Assembly: GCA_027922465.2 (NCBI GenBank)
Contig: BQMF02000483.1
Span: forward strand, 1-64,000
Direction: 5' to 3'
Length of the DNA: 64,000 nucleotides
DNA from: Turritopsis dohrnii
Lineage: Eukaryota; Cnidaria; Hydrozoa; Anthoathecata; Oceaniidae
Below, piece by piece: positions 32,160 to 43,789 of the stretch. Each line of letters begins with the position of its first letter. Positions within the stretch are counted from its first letter, which is position 1. The notes below the pieces were generated by a model. That model did not search any database. It was not told the origin of the DNA and worked only from the letters and a program-made list of their open reading frames with translations. The position numbers were made by a program, and so were the translations under genes.

Positions 32160-33282
32160 TTAATAACCCAACTTTGTAACGTTATAAGTTTTAAATCATT
32201 AGACGAGATCTTAACATCATAACAGCAGATTATTTGGTATTCTGCAATCATTAATCATTGGGAAAGATTATACTTACTATTTGATTTTTCTTTTATTCAA
32301 CAAAAAGGAGATGAAAGATGTATCTAAAAACGAAGGGTCCTCGTTGGATATAGTTTTAGCATTTCAAATCTATTGAAGTTCAAATTTTGAAAACGATAAA
32401 GAATTAAGAACTCACTACTATCAGGTCAATATGCTTGCAAACGTTGAAAATTAGGCCCAAAGTTCATCTTCTTGACTAAACATGAAAAATGGTAAATTCA
32501 AGCTCAGCATAGTCAAATTAAGTGCTAAACAAAGAAGAAGTTTGCATATTTTGTCCAAAACTCAGTATTGACCATTATAAATAGTCACAACCTTATTATC
32601 CCATTATCTGTGGAGGTTTTGGAGTTTTGTGGCTATTATTTTGGTCACACAATGTATAACACAATTAAATTATCTTCATAAAGTATCAGTGGTTTACTCT
32701 CTGTACTATACAATTTCCATGGTAACACAACATAGCTATAAGCTATCCATTCCCCTAAAAATAGCGTGTCACTGTAGCGCTGGAAGCAATTGATGACCAA
32801 CATTTTTCATGCAGCTCTGGTTTGCATAAAGCTCAAATACTGACGCTACAACATCCTTATAGTTTTTGGCCATGATTTAAAATGTACACGAAGAGAAAAT
32901 CGAAAAAATAAGTTTGGAAAAATCTAATTATCATCTTAACTTCAAATCAAGACGTTCAACAATAAGATTAATTTGCAAAAACAAAAACAGTTACTCTACA
33001 ATTTTTGTCGCTTTCACTTTAAAACAAAGCTCATTGTCTCACACGATTGAGAAAATTTTACGTAAGCAATTGCCTTGATTGAGAGTCTCAGATGTCACAT
33101 AAAAGGCATGAAACATTTTACACCTTTAAAACAAAGATAATGATATGGCTATAACTTTTGTCTGATCGTTAACAAGTTGGAGTTTTTCCAAACTTATTTT
33201 GTCGATTTTCTGTTCGTGTACTTTTCATTTTTCTAAAAACAGACATCTTGAAAAAGCTAAAAAAAAAAAAAAAAATGGGGTC
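32160..33282. other. Intergenic with one short inverted-repeat element
   Basis: No gene seen. The right part (32884-33221) is a MITE-like element described separately. Confidence 0.5.
32884..33221. repeat. 338-bp MITE with GTACACGAA.AGAAAATCGA ends
   Basis: The left end GTACACGAAGAGAAAATCGA, continuing AAAAATAAGTTTGGAAAAA, is matched by the inverted right end GTACACGAACAGAAAATCGA, continuing with the same bases. Diverged relatives of this end occur at about 40895, 41115 and 41940, next to the transporter genes. Confidence 0.75.
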
Positions 33283-33555
33283 TACAGAGGCGGAGCTACG
33301 GAATTTTATTTGGAGGGGCGAACTTAGAAAATTTTGGACCTTTTTACGTAGTGGAAAAAATGTCGCCCACCATGGTTGGGCGACAAGAAAACTTTTCATA
33401 TTTTGAAGCTCTAAAAGCTCTGTTTGCGGCTATTTCTGCCAAGGAAACGATTGTTTTCAAACGTATGGATGACAAGTTCAACATTAAAACAACAGTGGAC
33501 CTTTATAATGAGTCAAAAAGTGGACCTTTTTAATGGAATTTTTTCGCCCCCCTTG

Positions 33556-33591
<36 letters not shown>

Positions 33592-33615
33592 ACCCCTTTG
33601 ACTACGCCACTGGTC
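33283..33615. repeat. Short inverted-repeat element with long poly-C tract
   Basis: The left end TCTACAGAGGCGGAGCTACG resembles the inverted right end GACCAGTGGCGTAGTCAAAG, a CAGTGGCGTAG-type terminus common among animal DNA transposons. Inside is a run of 34 consecutive C (33557-33590) bracketed by TTGACCCC and GACCCCTTTG. Short open frames here are poly-Pro or poly-Gly artefacts. Confidence 0.55.
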
Positions 33616-34924
33616 TACACTTATATAAAATTTATTTTCAGTTGACCAAAATTCATTGAAATGAATTGGTTGTGATTCGTGGTTCATTTTTGTGAAACGA
33701 AAGTAGAATGACAATGCAGCGTTTAAACAGAAATTCGGGAAAGGTCTGTTAGTCTACGATTTAGAGTCTAAGACTCCACAAGAAACTCAATATAAATTCT
33801 AATGAAAGAACGCAGCCTTTGAATTCTTTGAAGGAATGGATATTAATCAAATAGGTCTACGTAAAAAAGACTCAAAGCTATCATAAATGTATTTTCCTTC
33901 ATCATAGACGTATTGAGGGTCAGGCAAAAACGATATTTCAAGGGATGATAGAACTCGCAAAGTTGTTTAAGAACTCTTTTTACAGTTTTTGGAAATTTCC
34001 TTGGGCAGATATTTCGATTTAAAAATCATCAAATTATGCAACGCATAATTATGATGTAATAAGATAGTTTTTTATTAGTGTGTATAATTTTTGAATTAGC
34101 AAATACTATGACTTTCGTATTTCTATGCTTCACTCTTCTATCAATCAACTCAGAGTGGAAGCTTTTACTCCATAGTAACTTACAAAGATTAAATTGCAAT
34201 GAGAAGTGTTAGTTACTATCTTAATACATCATAAATATGTATTGCATAAATTAACTATAAGATTTTAAAAACGAAATATCTCAAAAACTATAAATAATAA
34301 TGAAAAACTGAAAAAAGACTTGTGAAACAACTTTTTGAGCTCTATCATATTTGTGAATATCATTTCGGACGCAGGAATCCCTTTAAATGACTAAACTCTC
34401 GGTAATTAATCTCGCATAGCAACCTTGTTAGTTAAAGGCCTGTTTCCATTTCATCAATATTTCATATCACACCATTGTCTTGTATCAACGTCTGGAAAAA
34501 AGACGAAGTGCCAGATTTAAGTTAATATTCATCAATATGTCCACATATTATTACACTTAGCTTCAGTAATATTCAATGATCTTGGTTAACAGTATAAAAG
34601 ATGTCTTAAACCATGAAATGGAAATTAGGACTTATGAACGTCATAATTAGATCAATTACAGAGTCTTTTATGATAACATAAGCTTTACGTAGATCTTGCA
34701 GTTCACTGTTGTGTTACGAAGGATGTTTACAAATATTATTTAAAATTGCAGATGTCATTTTGGAAGTAACAAGTTTCCAAATCATATCTTTATTACTTTA
34801 TAATTACGTTTGCAGATGATATCTAAAGTGTTGTTAAAGTAGTAAAATTATGAACTCTGGATTCAGACCAAGTCTGCACATTTGGATGGCTTTCGTACTT
34901 AGATAATATTGAGATTTTATTTAT
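33616..34924. other. Intergenic, nothing recognisable
   Basis: AT-rich. No coding potential, hairpin or repeat that I can support. Confidence 0.4.
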
Positions 34925-35265
34925 TATGTAGGTTTATTGGGACTAAAACTAAAATGTGTATGGTCGTTGACTGCACTACAAACAGCTATAACATCATCGT
35001 TTCCTTTCTTTTTCTTATTTTTGATATTAATCTTTTTTCATTATTCATTTTATCTATCTACTGCAGTTACTATAACATGGTGTTTTGGAGTTATGTTGGG
35101 TATATACAAGTGAATACTTACTCCACTGAAATATGTGCGCTTGGGTTTATAACTGGCCTTGGGAAATTCTGGTGGAATATCCGTATGTATTTTTTACACT
35201 GTACTTTCTATGTATGTTTTTCACCTGTTTTGTAAAGGAGACAAAAAAAATTCTTTAAAAGTTAA
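34925..35265 (+). pseudogene. Deleted pseudogene of the SVOP-like transporter family
   Basis: The DNA from about 34929 to 35012 matches the TM1-loop-TM2 part of the intact copies (LLGLKLKC.WSLTALQTAIT) almost base for base. From about 35038 it jumps straight to the TM10-11 part (ATTCATTTTATCTATCTACT, then ATGTTGGGTATATACAAGTG and ACTCCACTGAAAT) and ends in AAAGGAGACAAAA. Roughly 860 bases present between these points in the 42 kb copy are missing, with further small deletions. The segment from 35038 is most like the 42.0 kb gene. It lies about 3 kb upstream of the first intact copy in the same orientation, marking an older end of the array. Confidence 0.88.
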
Positions 35266-35364
35266 ATTTCAGTTAGATACAGAAGAAAATCAAATCTAAG
35301 TTAAAATTGTCAAGCATCAATTTAGAGGCCAGAAAAGTTATTAAAACCGGTGTAACAGTTAATA

Positions 35365-36385
35365 AGTACTCCCCCCTAAAAAAGTACTCCCCAGTACTTA
35401 TTTACTAGGAAATAAGTACTCTCATAGGAAATAAGTACTCCCCTGTGACAAGATATTCCATCTTTCTGAGGTGGTGAGTTTTGTATTACTAGGAAAAAGG
35501 TACTCCCTTGACAAAATCTAAGGAAGCTATTACCAAGCTCCAAATGTTATCAAAAAACAAAGTGCTAATGAAGAAGCAGAAACGTGAAGATAGAACAGAT
35601 GATAAGTTAACCCACAAATGGTTGGGTCCTGATACCATTCATAAGATGCACGATAAAAACTGCTCGTTAATCAATAAAACAGGAAAAAACTAAAACGAAA
35701 ATGCATTCCCTGCTGAAAAAGTACCTGCAACCAGCAGATACCGATGCAGATCTTTCTACTCATGAAGATTCCCAATCTGATTCCACTGATGATACTCTTA
35801 CTCATAAAGATTTCCAAGCTGATTCTCCTGATGATCTTTCTACTACAGAAGGTTCTCAAGGTTGTCCAGCTGCTGATTCCCCTGATCCAGAAGATCTACA
35901 AAGCGCCTAAAATCCAAAACTGACGTTATTGAGAGTATTGTATGTGCTATGTTTCTATGTTTCTAACGCTTCTTTTTCTCTCATATGTGAGAACCTGACT
36001 CTCGCCCTCTCTCATTTATAGCGGCTTAAAGACTACCGACTATTACCAGGCTAAGAACCCCCAAAATTTGAAAAATCATTAAAATCGAAAAAAAATGGAC
36101 TTAAGGCGCTTTGTCAAATCACGGTAGTATTAATACATTCCCCAAATTCCATCAATTGTAAATCACAGTCGAAATAATAAATATTTCACCTTTTCATGCA
36201 ATTCTTCTTTTGTTCCAGTTTTCCCAAAATCTTTCATGCTATATAGTCAATGCATCCATATCTAATGATACTCGACGGGGAGTACTTATTTCCGGAGGGA
36301 GTACTTTTTTCCTACTAGGATAAAAGTAATGGGGAATACTTATTTAGGGGAGTACTTTTTCTGGGGAGTATTTTTTTACTGCGAC
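35365..36385. mobile_element. Inverted-repeat element with AAGTACTCCCC motifs
   Basis: The left zone 35365-35445 repeats AAGTACTCCCC and TACTAGGAAATAAGTACTC. The right zone 36275-36380 carries the inverses (GGGGAGTACTTATTT, GGAGTACTTTTTTCCTACTA). Between them lie a retroelement fragment and unique sequence. It has MITE-like structure of about 1 kb. The superfamily is not recognised. Confidence 0.65.
35508..35910 (+). pseudogene. Retroelement integrase C-terminal fragment
   Basis: The first frame reads DDKLTHKWLGPDTIHKMHDK and NCSLINKTGK, matching the 'KW.GPY.I........Y.L.N..G' end domain of Ty3/gypsy-type integrases. A frame change near 35690 leads to SLLKKYLQPADTDADLST and an acidic Ser/Asp/Thr tail with loosely repeated THEDSQSDS/THKDFQADS units, ending at 35908. 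No protease, RT or RNase H is nearby. It is carried inside the 35.4-36.4 kb inverted-repeat element, so may be captured or pre-existing. Confidence 0.55.
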
Positions 36386-36516
36386 ACCGGAAAGATCTAG
36401 CTTTTTATCTTTCTCAACAATATTGTTATCACTGGAATAACTTCTTTTAGCTCCAAAATCCTGCGGTCATTGTAGCATTTTCAACCAATAGAAAACATAA
36501 AACTATAAAATTCAAT

Positions 36517-36995
36517 ACACGTTTTTTTTTTTTATAAGAAAAATTTTTATAAGAAAATGAGGCTCAAAAACCTCAAAATCTTAAGAAAATCTTAAGAAAA
36601 TGCCGAGCCTCAGTTTTCCAGAAATCAATAATTTTTCTTCCTGTTTGTTTTGTACACATTTTGAGCAAGCAAATATGCTCTTCTCCCTACTGACTTTTCT
36701 ATGACATTAGATAACGGGGGAGTGTTTTTGAAGGAAAAAAGGTTGTCATTCAAACTCCCCTCCTGAATTCAGCTGGAAATCGTATTGCTATTTGGAGGAA
36801 AAAGTGATTTTTTTTCTCCAAAATTGATGTTTCTACTGCTTATGATTAAAACAAAGTCTTAACAAAAGGAAATTCAGAGCGGAAAAGTAAAGAAAATATT
36901 AAGAAAATCTCAGCCTCATTTGGTCAGAAACCTTAAGAAAATCGAGGCTCGGGCCAAAAAGTGACTTTCTTATAAAAAAACCCCGTGTATTTCAG
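36517..36995. repeat. ~480-bp MITE with TTTTTATAAGAAA ends
   Basis: The left end ACACGTTTTTTTTTTTTATA (then AGAAA) pairs with the inverted right end ACACGGGGTTTTTTTATAAG (then AAA). Subterminal GAGGCTC and CTTAAGAAAAT motifs are inverted on the two sides. Confidence 0.65.
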
Positions 36996-36999
36996 AAAC

Positions 37000-38010
37000 A
37001 AAACTTCCGAGGACTTGACGAAAGCAGTTATCAAGAATGTTAAGTAAAATTAATTTCTTTGTTGCAATTCTTTTTTCTTTTACTTGGGCAGATTTTTCGA
37101 ATGAAAGTTTCAGGAGTTAAAAAAATCAATTCAGCTAAACCACTTTCATTCTTGGATAAAAGGGCTATAATACCTGAAATCTTTCTGTACGGTAACTTTT
37201 TTACAGTTGCCATAAATTCATTGATTGACTTCGTAATAGAACTTTGTATCAGCATGTAAATGGAAAGACATTCCTTGTGTCAGAGTTGAGGAGGAAACTG
37301 AGTTCAGTGGATGGTTTACACGAAATTCCCACGTTTTAAAAATGATGGAGAAAGTAAAGGCTCTCAAAAGCAATGATGATGAGGTAAAAAAAAAATATTT
37401 AGTGAAGTTTTCTAATCTGTAATGCTTATATTTTCGCAAAATTTTGCCTACCGTGATGGTCGCCATATTTAAAAACAATTTGTACATCAACTTGTTCCCA
37501 CTGATCTTGAACGGTGAGATTAGAACTAGTACTACACACCAAGTCAAGCCAAGCGCTACTCAGGTGAAATAAGAACGAATTTGAATTTCTTCACATAAAA
37601 CTTTTTATGTGGTGAAAATATAAAATAAACTTATTTCCTTTACATAAAATTCTATGTGGTGAAAAAAAGCAACCAAACATTTTTTCCCTCATAAAAATTT
37701 CTATGTAGAGAAACTAATGTTTAAGTTATATTTTCTTCACATAGAAATTCCTACCTGAAGAAAATAAAGAAGAAGATGAAGAAGAAGATGGCACTAATAC
37801 GCTTCCGTAGTTTTCGATATCAACCAATTCCAAATATTTTTGAATCCCAACGATTTTCTTCGTTGTGGTAGAAGTCAATCTAAGTGGCTGCAGAAATGTC
37901 AAGTTTGTGCTTCTTTCAGAGTTGTATAAACAACAAAGTTCTGAAAAATTCATTGTCACATTACAAGTACACGATTGCAATTTGTAAATTTATTTTTAAG
38001 GTCAAAGAAT
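37000..38010. other. Upstream region of first SVOP-like gene, with small repeats
   Basis: No supportable gene. TTTCTTCACATAAAA-type blocks occur four times in both orientations between 37585 and 37750. A TTTATTTTTAAG|GTC acceptor-like sequence at 37990-38000 just before the ATG recurs before the 42 kb copy, suggesting a shared 5' UTR intron. Confidence 0.45.
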
Positions 38011-39366
38011 ATGGATACAATAACGTTAAACGAAGCTATGGAAGACTTAGCTTTTGGTAAATTTGGGTTCAAGCTAATCTGTGTACTTGGATCATTTTGG
38101 TTCGTAGATGGTATGGAGATGTCCTTGTCAGGTATACTGGGACTAAAGCTAAAATGCCTTTGGTCATTGACATCAATTCAAACCGCTATAACAACATCTT
38201 CTCCATTTTTTGGTTTTGCAATTGGCTCTGTATTTTGGGGTTGGATTGGAGATATTCATGGCAGAAAGAAATTTATGTCAATAAGTGCAATATTGATGCT
38301 TTACTTTGGAGTGTTGACAGTTTGGACCGAGAACTTCATCTGTTATTTTCTCATACGGTTTTTTGTTGGTTTTGGTTTGGGTGCAGATATTTTTGGTCCA
38401 ACATACATTACAGAGTTTATTTTGGAAAAACACCGAGGAAAATGTATAGTTGCCTTGGTGTATTATTATGTCTCTGGTTCCGTATTTTTATCTGTTGTAT
38501 CGTATTTCACAATGAACCGTTATGGTTGGAAGGTATTAGTTTTATTTGACGCTGTGCCAATACTGTTTTCGTTTTTGTTTTCATTATGGTTACCAGAATC
38601 TGTTCGATACTTGCAGAATAAAGGAGAATATGATGAAATGATAAAAACACTTCATTTCATATCCAAGGAGAACAGCAAAACGTTTTCCTATCGAGAGATA
38701 CGAATGGAAAAAAACAAAAATTCATCTGCGTCACAGGCAAAGTTGTCATTATTGTTCAGAAAAACAGAAATTTTGACAACACTGTCAATTTTCGTTTTAT
38801 TTATAACCTCCAATATCTGTTACTCTGGCGGTGTTCTCTTGAATACTCAACTGATGCAATCCAAATTAGTTAACATAAAAACTCATAACACCACACATGC
38901 TTGTCACCAACTTACAGGATATGAATATCTTCAAAATATTTTGGTATCCTTGTCAGAATTTCCTGGATTGTTCTTGTTTATGCTGTTTGTTGATAGGATT
39001 GGACGAAAAAAATTGTTCATCATTGGCTATAGTATATCATCAATCTCATTTTTGACATTGATTTTTTCCCAGCATTCATTTTATTTTACCACGACAGTTT
39101 TTTTAATATTGAGGCCCACTACCTCATGTATTTTACAGCTATGCTGGGTATACGCAAGTGAGTATTACCCAACTGAAATTCGTACAGCGTCGCTTGGGTT
39201 TATAAGTGGTATTGCAAGATTCAGTTTGCTGTTTTCTCCCATCCTGGTGCAATATCTGATGGTAGTGGCCTTCGTTGCAGCCATATGCGTTTTTATTGGA
39301 CTTGGTTTGTTAAGTATATGCTTAACTTGTATTTTAAAGGAGACAAAGAATGAAAAAATTCTGTAA
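38011..39366 (+). CDS. SVOP/SV2-like MFS transporter, copy 1
   Basis: About 451 residues from the Met of MDTITLNEAMEDLAFG; an earlier Met at 37975 is probably in the 5' UTR. It has twelve hydrophobic segments with the MFS loop 2-3 motif GDIHGRKKF, the loop 4 stretch RFFVGFGLGADIFGPTYITE, PESVRYL after TM6, DRIGRKK in loop 8-9 and ASEYYPTEIRTASLGF before TM11. The opening 'T..EA...LGFG.F..KL' and the PESxRYL pattern are typical of the SV2-related (SVOP) branch of the SLC22-like transporters, orphan organic-ion carriers of vesicle or plasma membrane. The coding part is one exon. Two further intact copies and one pseudogene lie within 20 kb. Confidence 0.93.
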   Translation: MDTITLNEAMEDLAFGKFGFKLICVLGSFWFVDGMEMSLSGILGLKLKCLWSLTSIQTAITTSSPFFGFAIGSVFWGWIGDIHGRKKFMSISAILMLYFGVLTVWTENFICYFLIRFFVGFGLGADIFGPTYITEFILEKHRGKCIVALVYYYVSGSVFLSVVSYFTMNRYGWKVLVLFDAVPILFSFLFSLWLPESVRYLQNKGEYDEMIKTLHFISKENSKTFSYREIRMEKNKNSSASQAKLSLLFRKTEILTTLSIFVLFITSNICYSGGVLLNTQLMQSKLVNIKTHNTTHACHQLTGYEYLQNILVSLSEFPGLFLFMLFVDRIGRKKLFIIGYSISSISFLTLIFSQHSFYFTTTVFLILRPTTSCILQLCWVYASEYYPTEIRTASLGFISGIARFSLLFSPILVQYLMVVAFVAAICVFIGLGLLSICLTCILKETKNEKIL

Positions 39367-42048
39367 ATGATAACAAACCAATTGGTAGTTTCGATATAAG
39401 TCTTCCTGTAAAAATGTTTGGTAAAACATTTGCATCAATGGATACTAATTTTTTTTACCATTTTTGACCATTTTACCATTTATTGGGATAACTATGTTTT
39501 TTACCATCGCAACTAATAATGTTGCAATCTTTTCCTTTAGAATTGATGAGATTATGTTTGGGCCCGTAAGTTTCCTTTTGATATCTACTTAAAATGAATC
39601 ATAAGAAGATTTAAATTATAACTATCATTTGAGCTTGTACGAAATTTTTATTTTTCATAGATTTTAATGGATTAATCGTGCTGATTGTTTCAAAGGGCTA
39701 AATCCATGCAAAAATGTTTATTACGATCTTTTCACTGAAACGCCCAACTTGATATTCAAAAAATAAATTGTAAACGCTATTTTTTTAAAAACATTTTTAT
39801 ATAATACAGTGTGCATCAAAATATTGGAAACGAAAATTTTAACTGCATATAATTCAGCAAATTGTTATCGAAGCAGGATAATTTTTATATTACCAGAAAC
39901 ACCGTTTTCTGCCTTTCCAATGATGTAAATTTTATCAAAATTGAAAAAGCAGAAGAAGAGTTAACAGCCGTATCTTTATTGTTTAAAGGTGCAAAATCCT
40001 TTATCCTGTTATGTGACATTTAAGACTCTCAATTAAAGTAATTACCTACGTAAGATTTATTCAAACGTGCTATTAATATACAGCGTATCTTCAAAAAAGA
40101 GACTTTGAATGTGAATAACTTTTTATTTGTTTTTGTAATGAACTTGATTTTAATATTTTATATTTTGTAAACTTTTCAAAAATTGAAGTTTTAAATGTGG
40201 AAAAGATCAGGGAAGAAGAAAAAAACAATTTTTGCCAACGATTCGCACTATAAACTTTATAAAAGCCCATTAACAGGTAAATGAAAAGAAATAATTTATT
40301 CAAACAATGAAAGTAATTTGGAAAATAATTTTCAAGCAAAACAAGTTTAATCGTTTAATTGTTCACGAAATGCTTTTTTAAAATACAGTGTGTATCAAAA
40401 TGTCTTATCCATCAACTTTCAAGGCGTATATTTCATTACATGTCTGATAAAGTATTGTGAATTTTATATCACAAGAAAGAGCTTTTCATGCTCTATCCAT
40501 TAATATGAAATGTTTGCCAAAATATTTGTTCTTCGAAAAGATATTGAAGAAAAACTCAACGATTTGGCTCATTAAATTCTTAAAAGTCAGATATACACCT
40601 TGAAAGTTGGTGGATAAGACATTTTGATACACACTGTACCAACGTATTAAACTACGTGTTAATCGACCATTAAAAATTTAGTTACATTTTTCCAAGACAT
40701 TTTCCTTAATTTCTCAAAAACCACTTTTTCATGTTTCACAAAAATATCCTAGCTGAAAGAACTTGAAAGTGGCTTTCCATCGATGTAAAAATTATTTTGA
40801 AATTCTGTATATTCATTTAAAAAAACAACTTTAAAATTTCCGTTTCCAACATTGTGAAACACTTTAGTATAGTCTTAATTGATCGTTAAGAAATCAATGA
40901 GTTTTTCCAAACTTATTTTTCGATTTTCTCTTCTTATACTTTTCCATCTCCTAAAAATATACATCACGAGAGAGACCAAAAAATAAGGATTCCATTGATA
41001 TAAAATTTATAAAAATTAATTGGATATTTTCTTCAAAACTGCGATGATAATTTTTGAAGCCAGCGTTTTGAAACACACTTTATAAGCATGTTGTAAGGCA
41101 TTTTTAAACAAACCTGACGAAGAGAAAATCGAAACGTTGTTATTAGCTATAAAGATGTAGATTTTTTTGATCGCATATTCTTATTTAAACTACTCTATGC
41201 TGCTAAAGGAACGAATATTTTATATAATTATATATTTTATTTAAAAAAGAGTCCGACATTCTTTTAAGCCTTTCTTCTTTTGTAAGTAGCCCATGAATTT
41301 AATGTTATATTGTGCACTCAAAATAAAGATTGTTTCATGTCAGAGGTACTTAAGTTTATTGATGGTATTATACATAAACTTATAAGTGCGTCTCTGAAAA
41401 AATCATCAAACTTTGAATGTGAATAACTTTTTATTTGTTGTTGTAACAAATTTGATTTATATATCATTTGATTGGAAATTTTCTAATTTTTCAAACATTA
41501 CACTTCCAGAATGTGGAAAAAATCAGGGAAGAAGAAAAAGCATTTTTTTTATCAACGATTCGCAATATTATAGTGCGTCCAGTGACTTCTGGTTAATCGT
41601 TAATGAGTTTTATCATTTTCGTGATGATAGTAACACAGAAGGGTAATAAAAAATATTCTCATTAACGTTTTGAATGGTCATAAATTATTTTAGGGGGTAG
41701 CTAATGCGCTATTTTTGCATGTAATAAATAGGTTTTTGTTTTGTCTCTTATGAATACACAGTGATCTTATGCAACGTGGATGTACAGTGTGTATCAAAAA
41801 ATTGGAAACAAGAAACATTACCGCAGTTTTCAAAGTAGATATCCTTATTTTAATTTATTCTTATAAATTTTCTACCAACGGAATCCGTATCTTTTTGTCT
41901 TTCTCATGATGTATTTTTTTGTAGGAAATGGAAAAGAAAAAGAAGAGAAAATCGAAAAAATAAGTTTGGAAAAACTCATTAATTTCTTAACGATGTAAGA
42001 TGTTACGTAAGGGCATCTTGTTTTAATTTGCTTTTAAGGTCGAAAAAT
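39367..42048. other. Repeat-filled interval between transporter copies 1 and 2
   Basis: No gene. Contents: a MITE at 40386-40636; a direct repeat of about 160 bases at 40105-40265 and 41410-41575 (TTTGAATGTGAATAACTTTT, ATCAGGGAAGAAGAAAAA); an inverted pair at about 40875-40950 and 41920-41997 (AAGTTTGGAAAAACTCATTA type); and isolated CAGTGTG.ATCAAAA termini at about 39809 and 41786. Confidence 0.6.
40386..40636. repeat. 251-bp MITE with mariner-like CAGTGTGTATCAAAATG ends and TA flanks
   Basis: CAGTGTGTATCAAAATGTCT, continuing TATCCATCAACTTTCAAGG, is matched by the inverted right arm with one or two changes. TA lies at both flanks. The terminal seven bases equal those of the full transposon at 26.9 kb, so a Tc1/mariner-family transposase probably mobilised it. 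Confidence 0.85.
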
Positions 42049-43404
42049 ATGAATACAATAACATTAAACGAAGCCATTGAAGAATTAGGTTTTGGTCCGT
42101 TTGGCTTCAAACTAGTCGGTGCATTTGGCTCGTTTTGGTTCTTAGATGGTATGGAGATATCATTATCAAGTTTACTAGGTCTAAAACTAAAATGTCTATG
42201 GTCGTTGACTGCACTACAAACAGCTATAACATCATCGTCTCCTTTCTTTGGAATGGCAATTGGTTCATTGTTTTGGGGTTGGATGGGTGATATGCATGGC
42301 AGAAAGAAATTTACGTTAATATCAACATCATTTGCGTTTTACTTTGCATTACTGACAATTTCAACAGATAATTTCGTTTGGTTTTTCCTCATCAGGTTTT
42401 TTGTTGGTTTTGGCTTAGGTGGAATTGTTTTTGGTCCAACATACATTACAGAGTTTATCGGGGAGAAACATAGGGGAAAAAGCATCATTGCGTTAGTGTA
42501 TTTTTTCGTTGCTGGTTCCGTATATTTATCTGTTATTTCGTATTTCATAATGAACCGTTACGGCTGGAGACTGTTTGTTTTACTTGGTACAGCACCAACG
42601 CTGTTAACGTTTTGGTTTTTGAAATGGTTGCCAGAATCTATTCGATACTTGCAAAATGCTGGAGAACATGACAAAGTGATGAAAACTCTTCATTTTATAT
42701 CCAAGGAGAACAGTAAAATGTTTTCTTACCGAGAGATACGAATGGAGAAAGCACAAAACTCGTCCACTGAACGAGCTAATATATTAACATTATTTAGAAA
42801 GGGGGAACTATGTACAACGTTTTCAATATCATTTCTATGGGTCACTTCAATCTTCTGTTACTTTAGCGTTATTTTGTTGAATACTCAGCTCATACAATCC
42901 AAATTTGGAAATTTCAAAACTCATAATGCAACACATGCTTGTCACCAACTCACAAAATACGAATACCTTCAAAACATTTTGGTTTGCTTTTCAGAGTATC
43001 CTGGATTGTTCTTTTTTATGTTGTTCGTTGATAAGATTGGACGAAAGAAATCGTTTATGTATGGTTATAGTATTTCATCGATCTTGTTTATGGTATTAAT
43101 TTTTTGCCAGCATTCATTTTATCTATCTACTGCAGTTTTGTTGTTGCTAAGACCCACTATATCGTGTGTTTTGCAGTTATGTTGGGTATATACAAGTGAA
43201 TACTACTCCACTGAAATGCGTGCAGTCTCACTTGGCTTTATAAATGGTCTTGGGAGATTCAGTTTGGTGTTTTCTCCAATTCTGGTGCAATATTTAATGC
43301 TAGTGTCCTTTGTTGCTTCCATATGTGTTTTAGGTGGACTTTGTTTCTTAGGTATAATTATGGTGTGTTTTTTAAAAGAAACGAAAAACTTAAAAATTGC
43401 TTGA
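42049..43404 (+). CDS. SVOP/SV2-like MFS transporter, copy 2
   Basis: About 451 residues from MNTITLNEAIEELGFG. Same architecture as copy 1: GDMHGRKKF in loop 2-3, RFFVGFGLGGIVFGPTYITE, a loop 6-7 block PESIRYLQNAGEHDKVMKTL, DKIGRKK in loop 8-9, TSEYYSTEMRAVSLGF before TM11 and a KETKN C-terminal end. Between TM7 and TM8 all copies share the extracellular ATHACHQLT..EYLQNI stretch. It is a single coding exon with no lesions. The 5' side is invaded by an inverted-repeat element ending at 41997, only about 50 bases before the start, so its promoter or 5' UTR must be element-derived or lie behind an upstream intron. Confidence 0.93.
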   Translation: MNTITLNEAIEELGFGPFGFKLVGAFGSFWFLDGMEISLSSLLGLKLKCLWSLTALQTAITSSSPFFGMAIGSLFWGWMGDMHGRKKFTLISTSFAFYFALLTISTDNFVWFFLIRFFVGFGLGGIVFGPTYITEFIGEKHRGKSIIALVYFFVAGSVYLSVISYFIMNRYGWRLFVLLGTAPTLLTFWFLKWLPESIRYLQNAGEHDKVMKTLHFISKENSKMFSYREIRMEKAQNSSTERANILTLFRKGELCTTFSISFLWVTSIFCYFSVILLNTQLIQSKFGNFKTHNATHACHQLTKYEYLQNILVCFSEYPGLFFFMLFVDKIGRKKSFMYGYSISSILFMVLIFCQHSFYLSTAVLLLLRPTISCVLQLCWVYTSEYYSTEMRAVSLGFINGLGRFSLVFSPILVQYLMLVSFVASICVLGGLCFLGIIMVCFLKETKNLKIA

Positions 43405-43789
43405 GGTTTATTTTTTCCAACGGTAACAAAAGGTTTTTCATATGATCCTTACACGTATGTTGTTTATTTCAGCTTATGTCAAACTGAGAGGTTTATAAAA
43501 TAACTTTTTATGAAATTCTATTTGAAGTTGAGCTGTCATCACCAAAGTTTTGATTTTACTTTCTCATTCATCATGCACACCAATTCATGTATCTATCAAT
43601 AGAAAAATTTTCAAATAGTTAATTTCATTTTTCTTAATTTTTATGCTGTGTAGTTAAATTATTTGTTAGACGATGACGATGTCATGTTTAGATCAAATTA
43701 TTCATTGTGCTATAATACTGAAATAATAATTATCATGCTAGTACCTCTTTTTTTTCGCTTTTCAGCATTAAATTTTTTTTTTCAAATGT
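43405..43789. other. Short intergenic stretch
   Basis: AT-rich 3' flank of transporter copy 2. Nothing further seen. Confidence 0.4.

Noticed and set aside
33424..33714. Poly-Pro and poly-Gly open frames
   Set aside because: Produced by the poly-C tract; not coding.
37726..37980. Reverse open frame with a Ser run, 84 codons
   Set aside because: It overlaps the 5' region of transporter copy 1; the Ser run comes from a GAAGAA repeat; no domain.
42339..42548. Reverse-strand open frames inside the transporter, GPCR and sulfatase genes
   Set aside because: Shadow frames of clear coding regions on the other strand.
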